A model generated the notes under the pieces. The model saw nothing but the letters and a program-made list of their open reading frames with translations, had not been told where the DNA came from and did not search any database. A program made the position numbers and the translations under genes. Shown one piece after another: positions 13,701-23,153 of a DNA stretch of 64,000 nt (within the stretch, counting starts at the first letter, position 1; every line of letters starts with the position of its first letter). This DNA is from Pachypanchax playfairii (lineage: Eukaryota > Chordata > Actinopteri > Cyprinodontiformes > Aplocheilidae), in contig SSNP01000148.1 in assembly GCA_006937955.1 (NCBI GenBank), forward strand, positions 591,755 to 655,754, given 5' to 3'.

Positions 13701-16478
13701 GTTCAACGTTGCAGGGAGCTGGTGTCTCCAGCGGTCACTGGGCGAGAGGCGGGGTTACACCTGGACAGGTTGCCAGTCCATCACAGGGCCTGGAGCAAAG
13801 TCATTAATAAAACTATTAAAGGTTTTTTCTCCCTGTGTTTCAAACCTTGAATTGTGGAGTAAACATAACATGCGGATGTTCTCTTTCCCCCAAAAGAATG
13901 CCTTTATCTTTACTAAAATAATGAAGAAATTAATCTTTAAAAGTTTTAAGTGAAGAGGAAAAGTTTTTTTTTTTCTATTACTAAAGTTAAAATGGCAACT
14001 GAGCACCTGTTCCCAGTTTTGCTAAGATGGCAAAAGAAACAGACATATGTAAAAATATACAATTTGTTTCCACTTACATCTAAAAGGATGCCAGAATGTT
14101 TTTGTTTATGGGTGCTGTCAAATTGTATCTTTGGAGCTAAGTCTGTGCATACGACATGTAGGGCTGAAAGTCCAATCTACACACCTGCACACAATCATGG
14201 TCTTATTTAAATAGGCATTAAATAACTAATTATAGCTAAATTTATAGCCAAAAGAATTATATATTAATTTACTTGAAAGGGGCAGGACTTAAAATGTTGA
14301 GCTGGAACCAGCCACTAGGGGGCAGTTTTTTGTTTCGGCTTAAAATGTCATGGGTTAACCATGTCTTCAATAAGTAATAAAATGTATCCTTAAAAGGTTT
14401 TCATAAATTCCACAATTGAAGAACACTTTTTGAACAAAAAACACTTCAGCTTTTAAACAAATGCATTCAAAACAATAATTCAAAACTTCTTCCCACCAAA
14501 GGCTCTAACAGGTTTTTATGATTGAAGCACTAAAGGATCATGCACCAAATAAAGATAAATTAAATGTGAGGACGATCATATTTAAGGTTTTAAAATAATT
14601 GAAGAATTTTAATTTAGGATGAGGAATCAATGATATAAGAATTGTTAAATCTATATGCCTATATGCTCTTTTTTGTGGCACTTTATCGACATAGGTTTTT
14701 TTTTTTAAGTCTAGTTGAAGTATAAGAACTGTAAATGCACCACGTTTGGTCCTATAGGCTGTTCAGTACCTCTGGGGTTGGAGAAAGGACTGATAAAGGA
14801 CCAGCACATCACAGCCAGCTCCACAGCTTCAAACTGGCTCTTTGGAGCCTGGAGTCCTTCACTTGCCCGTCTAAACCAACAAGGAGCCGTCAATGCATGG
14901 CGGGCTAAGGTAATAAACAAAAATGACATTCACTGTCATAAATAATGTTTGCTTTTAGTTACTGCAACTTTATTATTCCAAGTTAGGTCCACTGATTTTT
15001 CCAAAAACATTTCAGGTTTTTATCAATTTAACTAATATAAAATTTGACAATGAGTACCGCCCACTCCGATACATGTGGCCAACTGGTACAATGTAACCCT
15101 AACATTAATCTTTCTCATACTAAACCCTAAAACACACCCCTAAACTTAAATACACCCACTTTAACGCTCTAGCCCCAATACTAACCCCTCTCTTCTCTCC
15201 TCTCCACTTTTAACAATAAACCACACCCCCTCCACTAGCATCACCTAGTGAATTTAATATTTGCAAACTAAACTATAAAAATACAAACCCTTTCTCTGTA
15301 AAACACTTAATAATACCTAGCTAAAATGGTGGCTAGTGAGACCCCACCTGCTTTTCCTTCCAGCATGCACTGGGTCCCTAAGAAGGATAAACTGAAGGTA
15401 TAAACTGGAACCGTGAGCTAGGTTTCCAGACCAGCCCTACATCAGCCAAGCCACCAAGACTCTTTATACTGATGGGATTCCCTCCAACATGACAAGAGCA
15501 ATCATCAAAAGAGCAATGAACGAATACAAATAAAAAAAAAACATAAAAACTACTGCACATTACCAAACAAAAATGTATGCTACAAAAATCCTACCCATTT
15601 ATCCCAACATGGCTAACAAATTATTTCAACTCATTTCAACTTACAGTAGTTGTGAGTGGAAATTACCTTAAATAATTTGTTATCCTGAATTAAAGGTTAG
15701 TAGAGATTACTTGGATTATGTTATTAACAGAACTATAATTGTAGTTAATCTGACAAGAAAATATTTCCTGAGAAAATAAATAAACTGTGAAAACTTGATT
15801 TTCTAAGTTGAACAAACTTAGCTAAATTTGCTAGGCTTAATCAAATTTTTAAGGCAGCGAGGTTCCAAATTTTTTTTAAGTTGGGTCAACTTGGAATTTT
15901 TTACAGTGTTGAAATTCATATTTATAACTTGTGTTACAAAAGCAAGCAAAACCTAATTGAGCACATGCACCTATAACTGGTAAACTTAATTGAACATTTA
16001 AGTTTTAAGTTAATTTAATATGCTTCTGTTCCCTGTTTTATTTAGTATAATGACATGAACCAGTGGCTTCAGGTGGAACTGACTGAGATCAAGAAGATTA
16101 CAGGTATCGTAACACAGGGAGCCAAATCTTTGGGAAAGGAGATGTATGTCACCTCTTACAGTCTGCAATACAGTGAAAATGGGGTACACTGGATCAGCTA
16201 CACAGACGATGAGGATGATCCCGTCAAGGTCAGCTGATGTAGAATCACGGTTATCATTTTGTGAACCACTGTTTTTTGAAGTTTTTCTTAGAGAACTAGT
16301 TTATTAACTTCCTTTTCTCACTCCCATTCAGATCTTCTCCGGCAACACAAACAACAATGACCATGTGAAGAACTACATCTATCCTCCCATCTTCTCTCGC
16401 TTCGTTCGAATCATTCCACGAGCTTGGATAAATTCCATCACCATGAGAATAGAGCTTCTGGGCTGTGACTTTGAATGA
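126..16478 (+). CDS. f5: Coagulation factor V, 3' part (exons equivalent to 6-25)
   Basis: Factor V is a secreted plasma procofactor; once activated it joins factor Xa on phospholipid to form prothrombinase. Twenty coding exons can be read with GT/AG borders and matching phases: 126-347, 445-610, 740-920, 1068-1164, 1279-1484, 2750-2897, 4526-4738, 4838-6719, 6834-7002, 8287-8523, 8626-8842, 9075-9257, 9353-9469, 12738-12809, 12947-13032, 13119-13271, 13365-13509, 14758-14909, 16046-16228, 16332-16478. They sum to 4976 nt, i.e. 2 nt of a split codon plus 1657 codons and TGA. Domain order is A1 (end)-A2-B-A3-C1-C2. Factor V rather than factor VIII is indicated by the A2/B junction LGLR-SLRN, by the basic B segment followed by FSPR-GF, and by the A3 start YFIAAEEVIWDY. 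The signal peptide and most of A1 lie outside the window to the left. No frameshift or stop interrupts the frame, so the gene appears functional. Identification rests on remembered family sequence, not a search. Confidence 0.96.
1485..2749. other. F5 intron, no gene seen
   Basis: Intron between two A2 exons. Short ORFs on the minus strand around 2000-2436 show no domain or coding bias I recognise. A GC-richer stretch at 2040-2350 inside an AT-rich intron may be a repeat fragment, but I could not name it. Confidence 0.6.
3521..3747. mobile_element. MITE-like element in F5 intron
   Basis: The segment begins TAGCTGTGTTTACATGGAC and ends with its approximate reverse complement (TAGCCGCGTTTACATGTGC when read on the other strand). 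It has no coding capacity. It is a short non-autonomous DNA transposon of a type common in fish introns; the superfamily is uncertain. Confidence 0.6.
4838..6719 (+). CDS. f5: F5 large B-domain exon (equivalent to exon 13)
   Basis: This 1882-bp exon encodes the end of A2, the whole B domain and the start of A3. In order: the A2 end (WLLASLNS... QDVECF); an acidic tail; a thrombin-type site LGLR-SLRN with Arg codon 5083-5085; a Ser/Thr/Asn-rich stretch with about 28 N-glycosylation sequons; a Lys/Arg-rich region (about 6220-6335); FSPR-GF (Arg 6364-6366) and VTPR-GS (Arg 6391-6393); an acidic Tyr-rich region (about 6478-6585); and the A3 start at 6673. The basic plus acidic pair matches the autoinhibitory BR and AR2 elements known from mammalian factor V. 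The domain is shorter than the mammalian one, and I see no nonapeptide tandem repeats after FSPR. The usual light-chain P1 Arg is replaced by Met (6640-6642). Confidence 0.93.
6834..9469 (+). CDS. f5: F5 A3-domain exons
   Basis: Five exons (6834-7002, 8287-8523, 8626-8842, 9075-9257, 9353-9469) continue A3. Landmarks are FTKVVFRGYLDSSF, DEHLGILGPVIKAEV, RNNAKRPYSIHPNGVSY, CRTWAYYSGVNP, HSGLIGPLLVCRAG, MREFELLFMTFDESQSWYY, INGIIYSLKGLRMY, VHFHGQTF and LLPG. In the family this light-chain A domain pairs with A2 and contributes to factor Xa and metal binding. All junction phases join (0, 0, 1, 1, 1). The 1284-bp intron after the first of these exons contains a dispersed-repeat copy. Confidence 0.94.
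7318..7550 (-). repeat. Dispersed repeat, copy A (inverted relative to 31790-32011)
   Basis: The stretch with AGATTTGGAGTTTTCCAAAC and neighbouring sequence reappears, reverse-complemented, at 31790-32011. Similarity extends through the AGCAAAGCAAATCAAGCATGG part. This makes it an interspersed repeat and not intron-specific sequence. No coding capacity is visible. Confidence 0.75.
9740..10560. repeat. Probable repeat-derived intron DNA
   Basis: The segment contains AGGGATGCGCGACAACAG followed by ACCGATAACCGATA motifs at 10073-10125, typical of a dispersed fish DNA-transposon end (a similar CGGTATTG... motif occurs at 27240-27300). It also includes a GC-richer block at 9765-9930. I cannot define boundaries. 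Confidence 0.4.
10576..10775 (+). repeat. Tc1 left terminal inverted repeat
   Basis: This 200-bp repeat matches 11978-12177 in reverse complement with about two substitutions (near positions 16 and 38 of the repeat). The inner end is ...AAGTATTTGGTCA. Its length is consistent with the IR/DR class of Tc1 elements, which carry an internal and an external transposase site per end. Confidence 0.92.
10939..11961 (+). CDS. Tc1-like transposase, full length
   Basis: A 340-residue DD34E transposase, the usual Tc1 length. It would bind the terminal repeats and cut and paste the element at TA sites in the nucleus. The N-terminal half has two helix-turn-helix units (about residues 5-50, including the KQLGVKKSTVGAIIRKW segment, and about 68-110). 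They are joined by a GRPR-like linker, LPRSGAPRK. The catalytic domain shows WSDET (first Asp), QHDNDPKHTA (second Asp) and, 34 residues later, the Glu of NPIENLW. The Gly-rich KHGGGNIMLWGCFSARG box is intact. There is no stop or frameshift. ATG at 10939 is chosen because it gives the standard MAKTKELS-type start. The gene is independent of F5; it lies on the same strand inside the intron. Confidence 0.95.
   Translation: MAKTKELSKDTRNKIVDLHQAGKTESAIGKQLGVKKSTVGAIIRKWKTYKTTDNLPRSGAPRKISPRGVKMITRTVSKNPRTPRRDLVNDLQRAGTKVTKATISNTLRRQGLKSCSARRVPLLKPGHVQARLQFAREHLDDPEEDWENIIWSDETKIELFGRNSTCRAWRGKNAELDPKNTIPTVKHGGGNIMLWGCFSARGPGRLIRVKERMNGAMYRKILSENLLPSARALKMRRGWVFQHDNDPKHTARATKEWLRKKHFKVLEWPSQSPDLNPIENLWRELKVRVAQRQPQNITALEEICMEEWAKIPATVCENLVKTYRKRLTSVIANKGYITKY
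11978..12177 (-). repeat. Tc1 right terminal inverted repeat
   Basis: Reverse-complement partner of 10576-10775. It ends ...GCCCCACTG immediately before the TA target duplication. Confidence 0.92.
12738..13509 (+). CDS. f5: F5 C1 discoidin-domain exons
   Basis: Four exons (12738-12809, 12947-13032, 13119-13271, 13365-13509) encode the first discoidin-type C domain. It runs from CKHPLGLESG through YWTSQLARLNNQGRYNAW, a Gln-Gly-Ala turn (VATQGATQ) and FIRLHPIKWHN to LRMEFYGCEL. The two framing cysteines (CKHP and YGCE) are present, as expected for the domain disulphide. C domains bind phosphatidylserine membranes. The domain follows a 3.3-kb intron that carries the Tc1 element. Confidence 0.93.
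13705..13803 (+). repeat. SINE/LINE-tail fragment in F5 intron
   Basis: The segment reads AGCTGGTGTCTCCAGCGGTCACTGGGCG... GGTTGCCAGTCCATCACAGGG, a very common dispersed fish repeat. Neighbouring pieces of the same consensus occur at 24480-24690 and 30235-30420, each covering a different part. Confidence 0.7.
14758..16478 (+). CDS. f5: F5 C2 discoidin-domain exons and stop
   Basis: Three exons (14758-14909, 16046-16228, 16332-16478) encode C2: CSVPLGLEKG, ITASS, ARLNQQGAVNAW, QWLQVELTEIKKITGIVTQG, KEMYVTSYSLQYSENG, FSRFVRIIPRAW and LRIELLGC-type ending LLGCDFE, then TGA at 16476-16478. The membrane-inserting spike reads NWLFGAW, with a single Trp where the human spike has a Trp pair. No clear AATAAA lies close behind the stop; the first candidate I see is at about 16664, inside a repeat-like segment. 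Confidence 0.93.
14910..16045. other. F5 intron with MITE-like end
   Basis: This intron lies between the first and second C2 exons. Around 15880-15909 it ends a segment with AAGTTGGGTCAACTTGGAATTTTTTACAGTG, split here as AAGTTGGGTCAACTTGG then TTTTTTACAGTG. That resembles the end of a common fish non-autonomous DNA transposon. A C-rich, G-poor low-complexity stretch lies at 15090-15350. No gene is seen. Confidence 0.45.
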
Positions 16479-16596
16479 TACATATTTATATTTTTGTGAC
16501 AACAAGCCAGTTTAATGTGCAAGTAAAATAATTCTTAAACAATCAAAGAAAAAGTTAACATTTAGACTTCATTCTAAACATGAGAACATCCAGTTT

Positions 16597-17737
16597 TAAA
16601 GCTGGAGTGCGTAACTTCTGTAACTGCTGTCGCCCCCTAGCGGAATTTTTGCGTCATTACAACAATAAAGCTGGCGCTTCCATATGACGTAAGCCCAGCT
16701 GCCACCGCTTTATCTCTGCCGTTGTTATTCCAACCAGTATCTGTCTTAATCAAGCTTCAAATTCAGTCTGTTTACTTTACCTGGCTCTATATTTGTTTCA
16801 ATAAATATCATTTCATTGTTGAAAAAATCAAGAGAAACCAGTAAAATATAAAAATACTGGTAAAAAACCTTAAGAGTTCAGGTTGGATTGTTTACAGGTT
16901 TGATTGTTCACTTTAATCTACATTTAACAGTTTGGTGTTGAAATGTATTAGTCAGCTGTTGGGGCCACAATGATCTATTTGTCTTATTCAGTGAATTTTT
17001 TCAGTTTTGACACGATGCAGAATCCTGCAGTCAGCTGCACTGATCTGACTGACTGAAAAACCGTTACACTGGCAAACTGACAGACACAAACTGACACAGA
17101 TAGAGACAGAATCAGCTGATCAGCTGGAACTTCGGCGCTCTGGGTTTCATCTGGTGCGCATTTTATATTTTGACAGTGTGTGCGGACCTGCGGACCACTT
17201 ATGCACCCCTGAACATAACATATGTTATCTACAGCTCAGCTACACACCGTCTCTACAGAGTAACACTCGTGACACACCATAATGTGTCTGCTCTCAGCCA
17301 GATCTCTTCTCTCCACCGAGGAAAAGCGACGCCGATACAAATTCGCGTTTGCCTTCTCCTTCGGTCACTTTTCTTCTTAGCCAATAGTCCCTCTGCCGAA
17401 CGTCCAGGAATTATTTTTTTTTTTCGTGGTAGGATCCACTTCCCGATAAGTGTCTCTCGGCTGTTTATTTGGATTCTCCGCCATGTCGACCTTCACGTTC
17501 TGCCGGCTGCTACGAGACGCTGCGTTCTATTTCTTATTATTTTTCTTGTTGTGACATAAAAGACGTAATTTCATGTGCGACAGCGCGGGAATGTCGCAGT
17601 CGACACGCAAAGTAAAAATGATATATATTGAAAAATACCGTGAGATGTTTGAGGAGCCGATCGGCTTAATCTGCATTGTGTCATCTCCTCTGATAGTGGC
17701 TTGGCTGAAACGGACATCCACGGACATGTAAAAGTTA
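16597..17737. repeat. Repeat-like DNA downstream of F5, truncated by the gap
   Basis: The segment begins AAAGCTGGAGTGCGTAACTTC and contains CTGTCGCCCCCTAGCGG, both typical of a dispersed fish element. It runs into the N gap, so its far end is unseen. Short ORFs here (e.g. 17170-17559) have no recognisable domains. Confidence 0.5.
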
Positions 17738-18414
17738 NNNNNNNNNNNNNNNNNNNNNNNNNNNNNNNNNNNNNNNNNNNNNNNNNNNNNNNNNNNNNNN
17801 NNNNNNNNNNNNNNNNNNNNNNNNNNNNNNNNNNNNNNNNNNNNNNNNNNNNNNNNNNNNNNNNNNNNNNNNNNNNNNNNNNNNNNNNNNNNNNNNNNNN
17901 NNNNNNNNNNNNNNNNNNNNNNNNNNNNNNNNNNNNNNNNNNNNNNNNNNNNNNNNNNNNNNNNNNNNNNNNNNNNNNNNNNNNNNNNNNNNNNNNNNNN
18001 NNNNNNNNNNNNNNNNNNNNNNNNNNNNNNNNNNNNNNNNNNNNNNNNNNNNNNNNNNNNNNNNNNNNNNNNNNNNNNNNNNNNNNNNNNNNNNNNNNNN
18101 NNNNNNNNNNNNNNNNNNNNNNNNNNNNNNNNNNNNNNNNNNNNNNNNNNNNNNNNNNNNNNNNNNNNNNNNNNNNNNNNNNNNNNNNNNNNNNNNNNNN
18201 NNNNNNNNNNNNNNNNNNNNNNNNNNNNNNNNNNNNNNNNNNNNNNNNNNNNNNNNNNNNNNNNNNNNNNNNNNNNNNNNNNNNNNNNNNNNNNNNNNNN
18301 NNNNNNNNNNNNNNNNNNNNNNNNNNNNNNNNNNNNNNNNNNNNNNNNNNNNNNNNNNNNNNNNNNNNNNNNNNNNNNNNNNNNNNNNNNNNNNNNNNNN
18401 NNNNNNNNNNNNNN
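17738..18414. other. Assembly gap (677 N)
   Basis: Unknown bases. Open frames spanning it are artefacts. Confidence 1.
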
Positions 18415-18486
18415 CGGTTTTTGAGAAATCACAGTTTAAGTTTTTAAAACTTTTCAACTCGCACACTTGAAATCTGACCTAAAATG

Positions 18487-18935
18487 AATGGAAAAGATAG
18501 GGAGGAGATGTGGACTTTGCCTGCTTCTGGAACCCACAGCAGGAGAACCGTAAGGCCTAGAGAAATAAGAGTTACATCATCTGAAAGCAGACAAAAATCC
18601 CTGCGTTTTGATGTATAATTTGTGAGCGTATCATGGAAGGTGTGGAGGCAGGAGGGAGTAGTTCGCTCAAGGAACGTTGATTTCAGACAGCCACACACTC
18701 TAGCGTCAGAGTGGGAGGTCCTCATTTTTAATTGTCAAAAAGCCAAACAGAATGTCCCTCAACCCAAACCATTTGTGGTACACACACAAATTATACATCA
18801 AACAGTGGGGATTTTTGTCAGCTTCACAACAGTGTAACTCTCATTTTTCTAGCTGCTATGGTTGTCTCACAATGTGGCCTAGAAGCAGGACTGGTCCCAG
18901 AAAACTCTCATAGACCTCCATTCAAAAAATCAGCT
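18487..18935. repeat. Imperfect inverted repeat (arms ~140-155 bp)
   Basis: The left arm (about 18487-18627) contains CAAAAATCCCTGCGTTTTGA and TGTATAATTTGTG. The right arm (about 18780-18935) contains the reverse complement, starting CACAAATTATACATCAAAC. Smaller matching blocks (AGAGTTACA, CCTGCTTCT) keep order along both arms. The spacer is about 150 bp. Confidence 0.65.
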
Positions 18936-19309
18936 CTTTCGTTCTCTTCTGTGGCTAAAGTACACCATGTTCGCATCGTCATTTCTCCCAAACAGAAGAT
19001 TGTAGAAAGCTGAAAATTTACACGAATCGGCTCCAGAGCCTTCTGTCACCTACAGTTCAAGAATTTTCTTGATAGCTGTTATCGTTTTTAAACGGCGGCT
19101 TCCCGTTTGGGAACATGTATTCATCCATTTCGCCTGTATCAACTTATATCAGGGGATGTTCCATATATGGGCGTGCGCTTCCTTCTCTCACACACGCATT
19201 GGGGCCTTCTGTTGTACAGAGTCTGTGTCTCTCATTCAACTGTCTGTTCATATGTCTGTCTGTGCTTCATTCTGTCTTACAGTCTTTTTTACATTATAAT
19301 TGTTTAACT

Positions 19310-19700
19310 GTTTTCAACTCTTTAACTTTTTAACTCTTTTCACTTTTATAACTACTTCAGCTCTCTTCCACTTTGACACTCGACCTTTAGCTATTGATAT
19401 ACCTTCAACTCTGAAAAGTATTAAAGTTTGGGAACCCTTTAGCTTCAATGATATACATTAAAATCGTTCAACTTTTTAACTCTTTTCACTTTTTTAACTA
19501 CTTCAGCTCTCTTCCACTTTGACACTCAACCTTTAGCTATTGATATATCTTCAACTTTGAAAAAGTATTTCACTTTGTGAACCTTTTTTAGCTCAATTGA
19601 ATTACATTCAAATCTTTTAACTTTTTAACTCTTTCAACTTTTCCAACTACTTCAGCTCTTTTCAAATTAGAAACTCCATGTAAATCTTTCAGCTGCATTT
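19310..19700 (+). repeat. Tandem repeat, ~147-bp unit, about 2.7 copies
   Basis: TTTTTAACTCTTTTCACTTTT...ACTACTTCAGCTCT recurs with starts near 19331, 19477 and 19626 (spacing 146 and 149 bp). The first two copies share CTTCCACTTTGACACTC and AACCTTTAGCTATTGATAT-like blocks. It lies directly inside the Helitron-like 3' end. Confidence 0.75.
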
Positions 19701-19764
19701 AACTCGTTTGTTTCAGCTTCCAGCATTCACACTGCATTTCCGCAGGAAATGCAATTTTTCTAGT

Positions 19765-22091
19765 TATACATGCATCAATAGCATGTAAAGTAAAATTTGA
19801 TTGTAGAACTTAACTGTTACATATATTTGCTATTAAAATACCAATTATGTTATAGTGTGTAAAAATAACAAGAAACGGGCAGTTTTACCTAAAAACTGAG
19901 TTTCAATCAGAAATGAATACTTTTTTAATTAAATTATGCTACCGTTTTATCGATGTATAATAAAGAGGAGTGGTCATAATACTGTATTTAAGTTGTTTGA
20001 TGATACAGACAGGGCTTTTCAGATCAGCAAGCAAATTTTATTATCAGACAACGATAACCTGAATAAATGGAAAAAGGCAAATGATTAATTCATTTATCAA
20101 GTTAAAAAAAATGTCCAAACCTACCTGGTCCTGTTCGGATAAATATTGCCTTCTATTGAAAAACTGTTGATAAATAAAATCATTGACATCTATGACGTGA
20201 CTGGCAAAGAACAGAAAGTGACAGAAGCACCAACTCAGTGTGATTCCAAGTGAAAATCTGCAAATTTAGTTGCAATTTGATGCAATTTAGCCATTTAATA
20301 ACAAAACATTCTGTTACCAGACTTTGGCCTGAGATTATCCCCTTCTTGATTATTGGATGCAAATAATTGTCACACATTGTTCCTTTAAGTGAGAAATAAA
20401 ACTCTATAAGACATATCCATTATTGTTGAAACTACAGCTGCTTTTTTTAGGAAATTAAGATGTCATAGGAAATTCTTAATAACTGATGTAAATATGTGTA
20501 ATTTATTTTGTTTTCCAATAAATTGTATTTCTCTCCTTGTTATTCAGTATGAGGTTAAACATTGAGTTGAACACCATGGAAATCTGACAAAAATTGATTT
20601 TAAATTGTTGTAACATTTTTGAGGGAAGAACTGGAAATGTTTTGACAATAGGTTCAGGAGTCCCAGTAATGTCTATAACATGCAGGAAAAATAATGAAAC
20701 ATTTAATGTAACATTTTTAAATAATTTGATTATTCCACTCTGACATACTGACTCTAAAGCTACAGCAGGTAAAAATTAGACCTTGTTGTCAAATCTGAGT
20801 CCCACAGTTCACGTAGCAAAAAAAAAAAAAAACATCTGCTCTCAGCCACTCACCCCCTCCCTGATTTTTCTGTTGGGTTGCCAGTTCTGATGTTGATCCT
20901 CGTTTTGTTTCTCTTGTATTTGTTCAATTTTGGGGAATGTCTGAAGGTCTATTTGTTCAACGTTGAGTTTTCCCAAGAGCGTTTGAACGCCCCATCACCT
21001 GCAGCTCGGCCGCTCAGTTGGAAGGATGTGGTGGTTTCTTACTTTTTGTTGCTGCTCGTTGTGGAATTCCAGCTGCTTGTGTTGAAGACTTGGCAGCCTT
21101 GCAGACTCACATGTGATTCGTTATGGAACCAGGAAGTCTGGACGTGTAAATAATGATTCTGGTCCGGACCAGCATTTTTAAAATGACTGAAACTAGCGAC
21201 CACCCAGATCCAGATCTGTTACAAAGTAACTTTATTTTCAACATCGGTGGGACATTAGACTGTTGTGTTATTCACTGTAAAATTCTTACATATTTTACCT
21301 TTAACCAAAAAGATTTGTATTTGTATCTTTGAAATATCCAAAATGAAACACAAAATATTTGTTTTGTTATTACAGATGTTGAGATAAACAGGAAGAGCAA
21401 CCAAAGTGCAAAAACAAAAGTTCCATGGTCATTTAAAGCTGTCATCTGTTATCTGAGGAGAAAGTATCTTTGATAATTCACAATCTACTGAAAGTAACAT
21501 CCAACATCTGAAAACCTTTTATCAGCTCAACTTTAACTTAAAAGTGCTGCATGTAATTTACTTTTGTTCGTTAATTATAACAAATAAAGTATTTAATGAT
21601 ATTTATTTGAAGTTGAAGTTGCAACATTATTTATTACAACCTGTGTTTTTGGTTTTACTCAGGGTCCCCAGATCGTGTATTTATGAAATTTGTCACTGGT
21701 TTGGTTTAAGACTACTTGTTTTTGTTTAATTTGAGAAAAGGTTATTTCTTTGGTCATTTTGCTGAACATTAAATTTTGTCACAATAGAAATAAATAAATA
21801 AAAGTAAGAATAACGGGAGGGTATGATACAATTAAGAAAAGAGTTTCAGTGTTGGTTCAGTTATGACAACAAATCTTATGGGAACTCAAAGAACCATCAA
21901 ATTTAGTAAAAGGAATGTATAAAAAGGTGCATTTTTTGTCACTGAAGACCACCATGATCATTTATACAACATGCGAAGGCACACTCCAGAGGATACATGT
22001 ACACGTTGTTTCAAAAATTTAAATAAAGCGCAGCAGTCTACAAGAAAGAAAGTAACTGTTATTCACTCCATTACTATTTAAAGAGACTTTC
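19765..22091. other. Intergenic, AT-rich, no gene seen
   Basis: No exon, RNA gene or defined repeat was found. A 91-codon ORF at 20878-21153 starts hydrophobic but has no supporting start context, splice context or relatives I recognise. Confidence 0.6.
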
Positions 22092-22946
22092 TGTCAGGTT
22101 CTCAGCTGTTGGTGTATGGTGTTTGTTTTTGGATGGACTAACCTCTCATTGCAGGGCGTGGCAGCAGCTGATTAGTGGTTCCAGGTGCAGCTCGTTACCC
22201 AGCCCTCTGTGGCTGGGTATTTAAGCAGAGGAGGAACTAGAGACAGACGCCAGTTTGTTACAGCACTTACTGTGGTAACGTGTGGCCTGAATAACTAAAC
22301 GTCTGATTACAACTACTGATATCAGAGTACTTACCTGATCCTTTCCTCCTCGTCTCCTAGTCCTTGTCCTGGTCCTGAGCGCCTCCTTTGCGCTGACCGT
22401 CTGCCGCGCCTTCCGGAGGGCTCCTGGTTCCGTCGTGGTCTGGCATGACCGTCTCCTTCTCCCTGGTCCTGGTCTGTCTCTGGTCTCCTCTGGATCTCCC
22501 GCACCTGTCCTGGTCAGAACAACAACCTTGCTGTCACCCCTGCTTCACCTGGACTCCTGGAAACAAGCTCTCTACCCTGGATTATCTGTACCATCATCAC
22601 CCTCTGCAGAAAACACCACCACCACTGTTGGTTCTTCAGTCTCCCCTCCTCACACTGCCTGCCTTCCTGCACTGTAAGTTCTGTGAGCACACTCCCCACG
22701 CACCGCAACCAGTACCATCCTTATATGAACATCAACTCGTCACTAACCTGTCTCTCCTCCACAATCAGATCTCCTCCGTCGCCGCTCCAGCCCCGGATCT
22801 CCAGACCTGTCACAATATTTCTGCTTTGTTGTTTATCACCTGCACTGTAAATATTAAACACTGTTACCCTGATTCCGAGACTCCTGTGTGTGTGTCTGAG
22901 GTTCTGGGTCTACATCAGAGTTCGCAACTAACCTCCAGGCATGACA
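22092..22946 (+). mobile_element. Solo LTR (Gypsy-like LTR retrotransposon)
   Basis: An 855-bp segment starts TGTCAGG and ends CATGACA, so the ends are TG...CA within a short inverted TGTCA/TGACA. It is flanked by a perfect 5-bp direct duplication, CTTTC (22087-22091 and 22947-22951). Inside are a TATTTAAG promoter-like box at about 22218 and a possible ATTAAA polyadenylation signal near 22853. There is no gag-pol sequence and no second LTR nearby, which fits recombination between the two LTRs of a former element. Family assignment to Gypsy is a guess. Confidence 0.82.
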
Positions 22947-23153
22947 CTTTCATCTTCTGAGAGACGACCAGCATCACGAAACTCTGCTAGAGACGCCTTT
23001 TCCAGTGTTTTATGAAATATATTGTTTATACAAATACACAGCAAAATCATATATATCCATAATAAAGAGCTGCTCATCAAAGTGTCACCTTAAAGTATAA
23101 AAAATAGAGCGGTTTTGATTCATCACCTCACTAGTTTGATCAACAAGCACATT

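Larger units (their letters stand above)
18480..19763 (+). mobile_element. Helitron-like element, 3' part
   Basis: The 3' end has the Helitron signature. A 9-bp stem with a 3-nt loop, TGCATTTCC-GCA-GGAAATGCA, lies at 19733-19753. Six bases later comes CTAG (19760-19763, a CTRR terminus), followed by T, as expected for insertion between A and T. Upstream lie three tandem copies of a ~147-bp unit (about 19310-19700) and a large imperfect inverted repeat (18487-18627 with 18780-18935). No Rep/helicase coding sequence is visible, so it is non-autonomous or truncated; the 5' end may be in the N gap. Confidence 0.6.

Noticed and set aside
126..16478. Coagulation factor VIII instead of factor V
   Set aside because: A2/B cleavage motif, basic B segment with FSPR, and the C1/C2 wording fit factor V better. 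There is no Tyr-rich acidic a3 segment typical of factor VIII.
17527..18466. ORFs of 243-301 codons on both strands
   Set aside because: They are almost wholly N from the assembly gap.
20878..21153. 91-codon ORF with hydrophobic start
   Set aside because: It could suggest a signal peptide, but T-rich DNA gives such frames by chance and no further exon or homology was seen.
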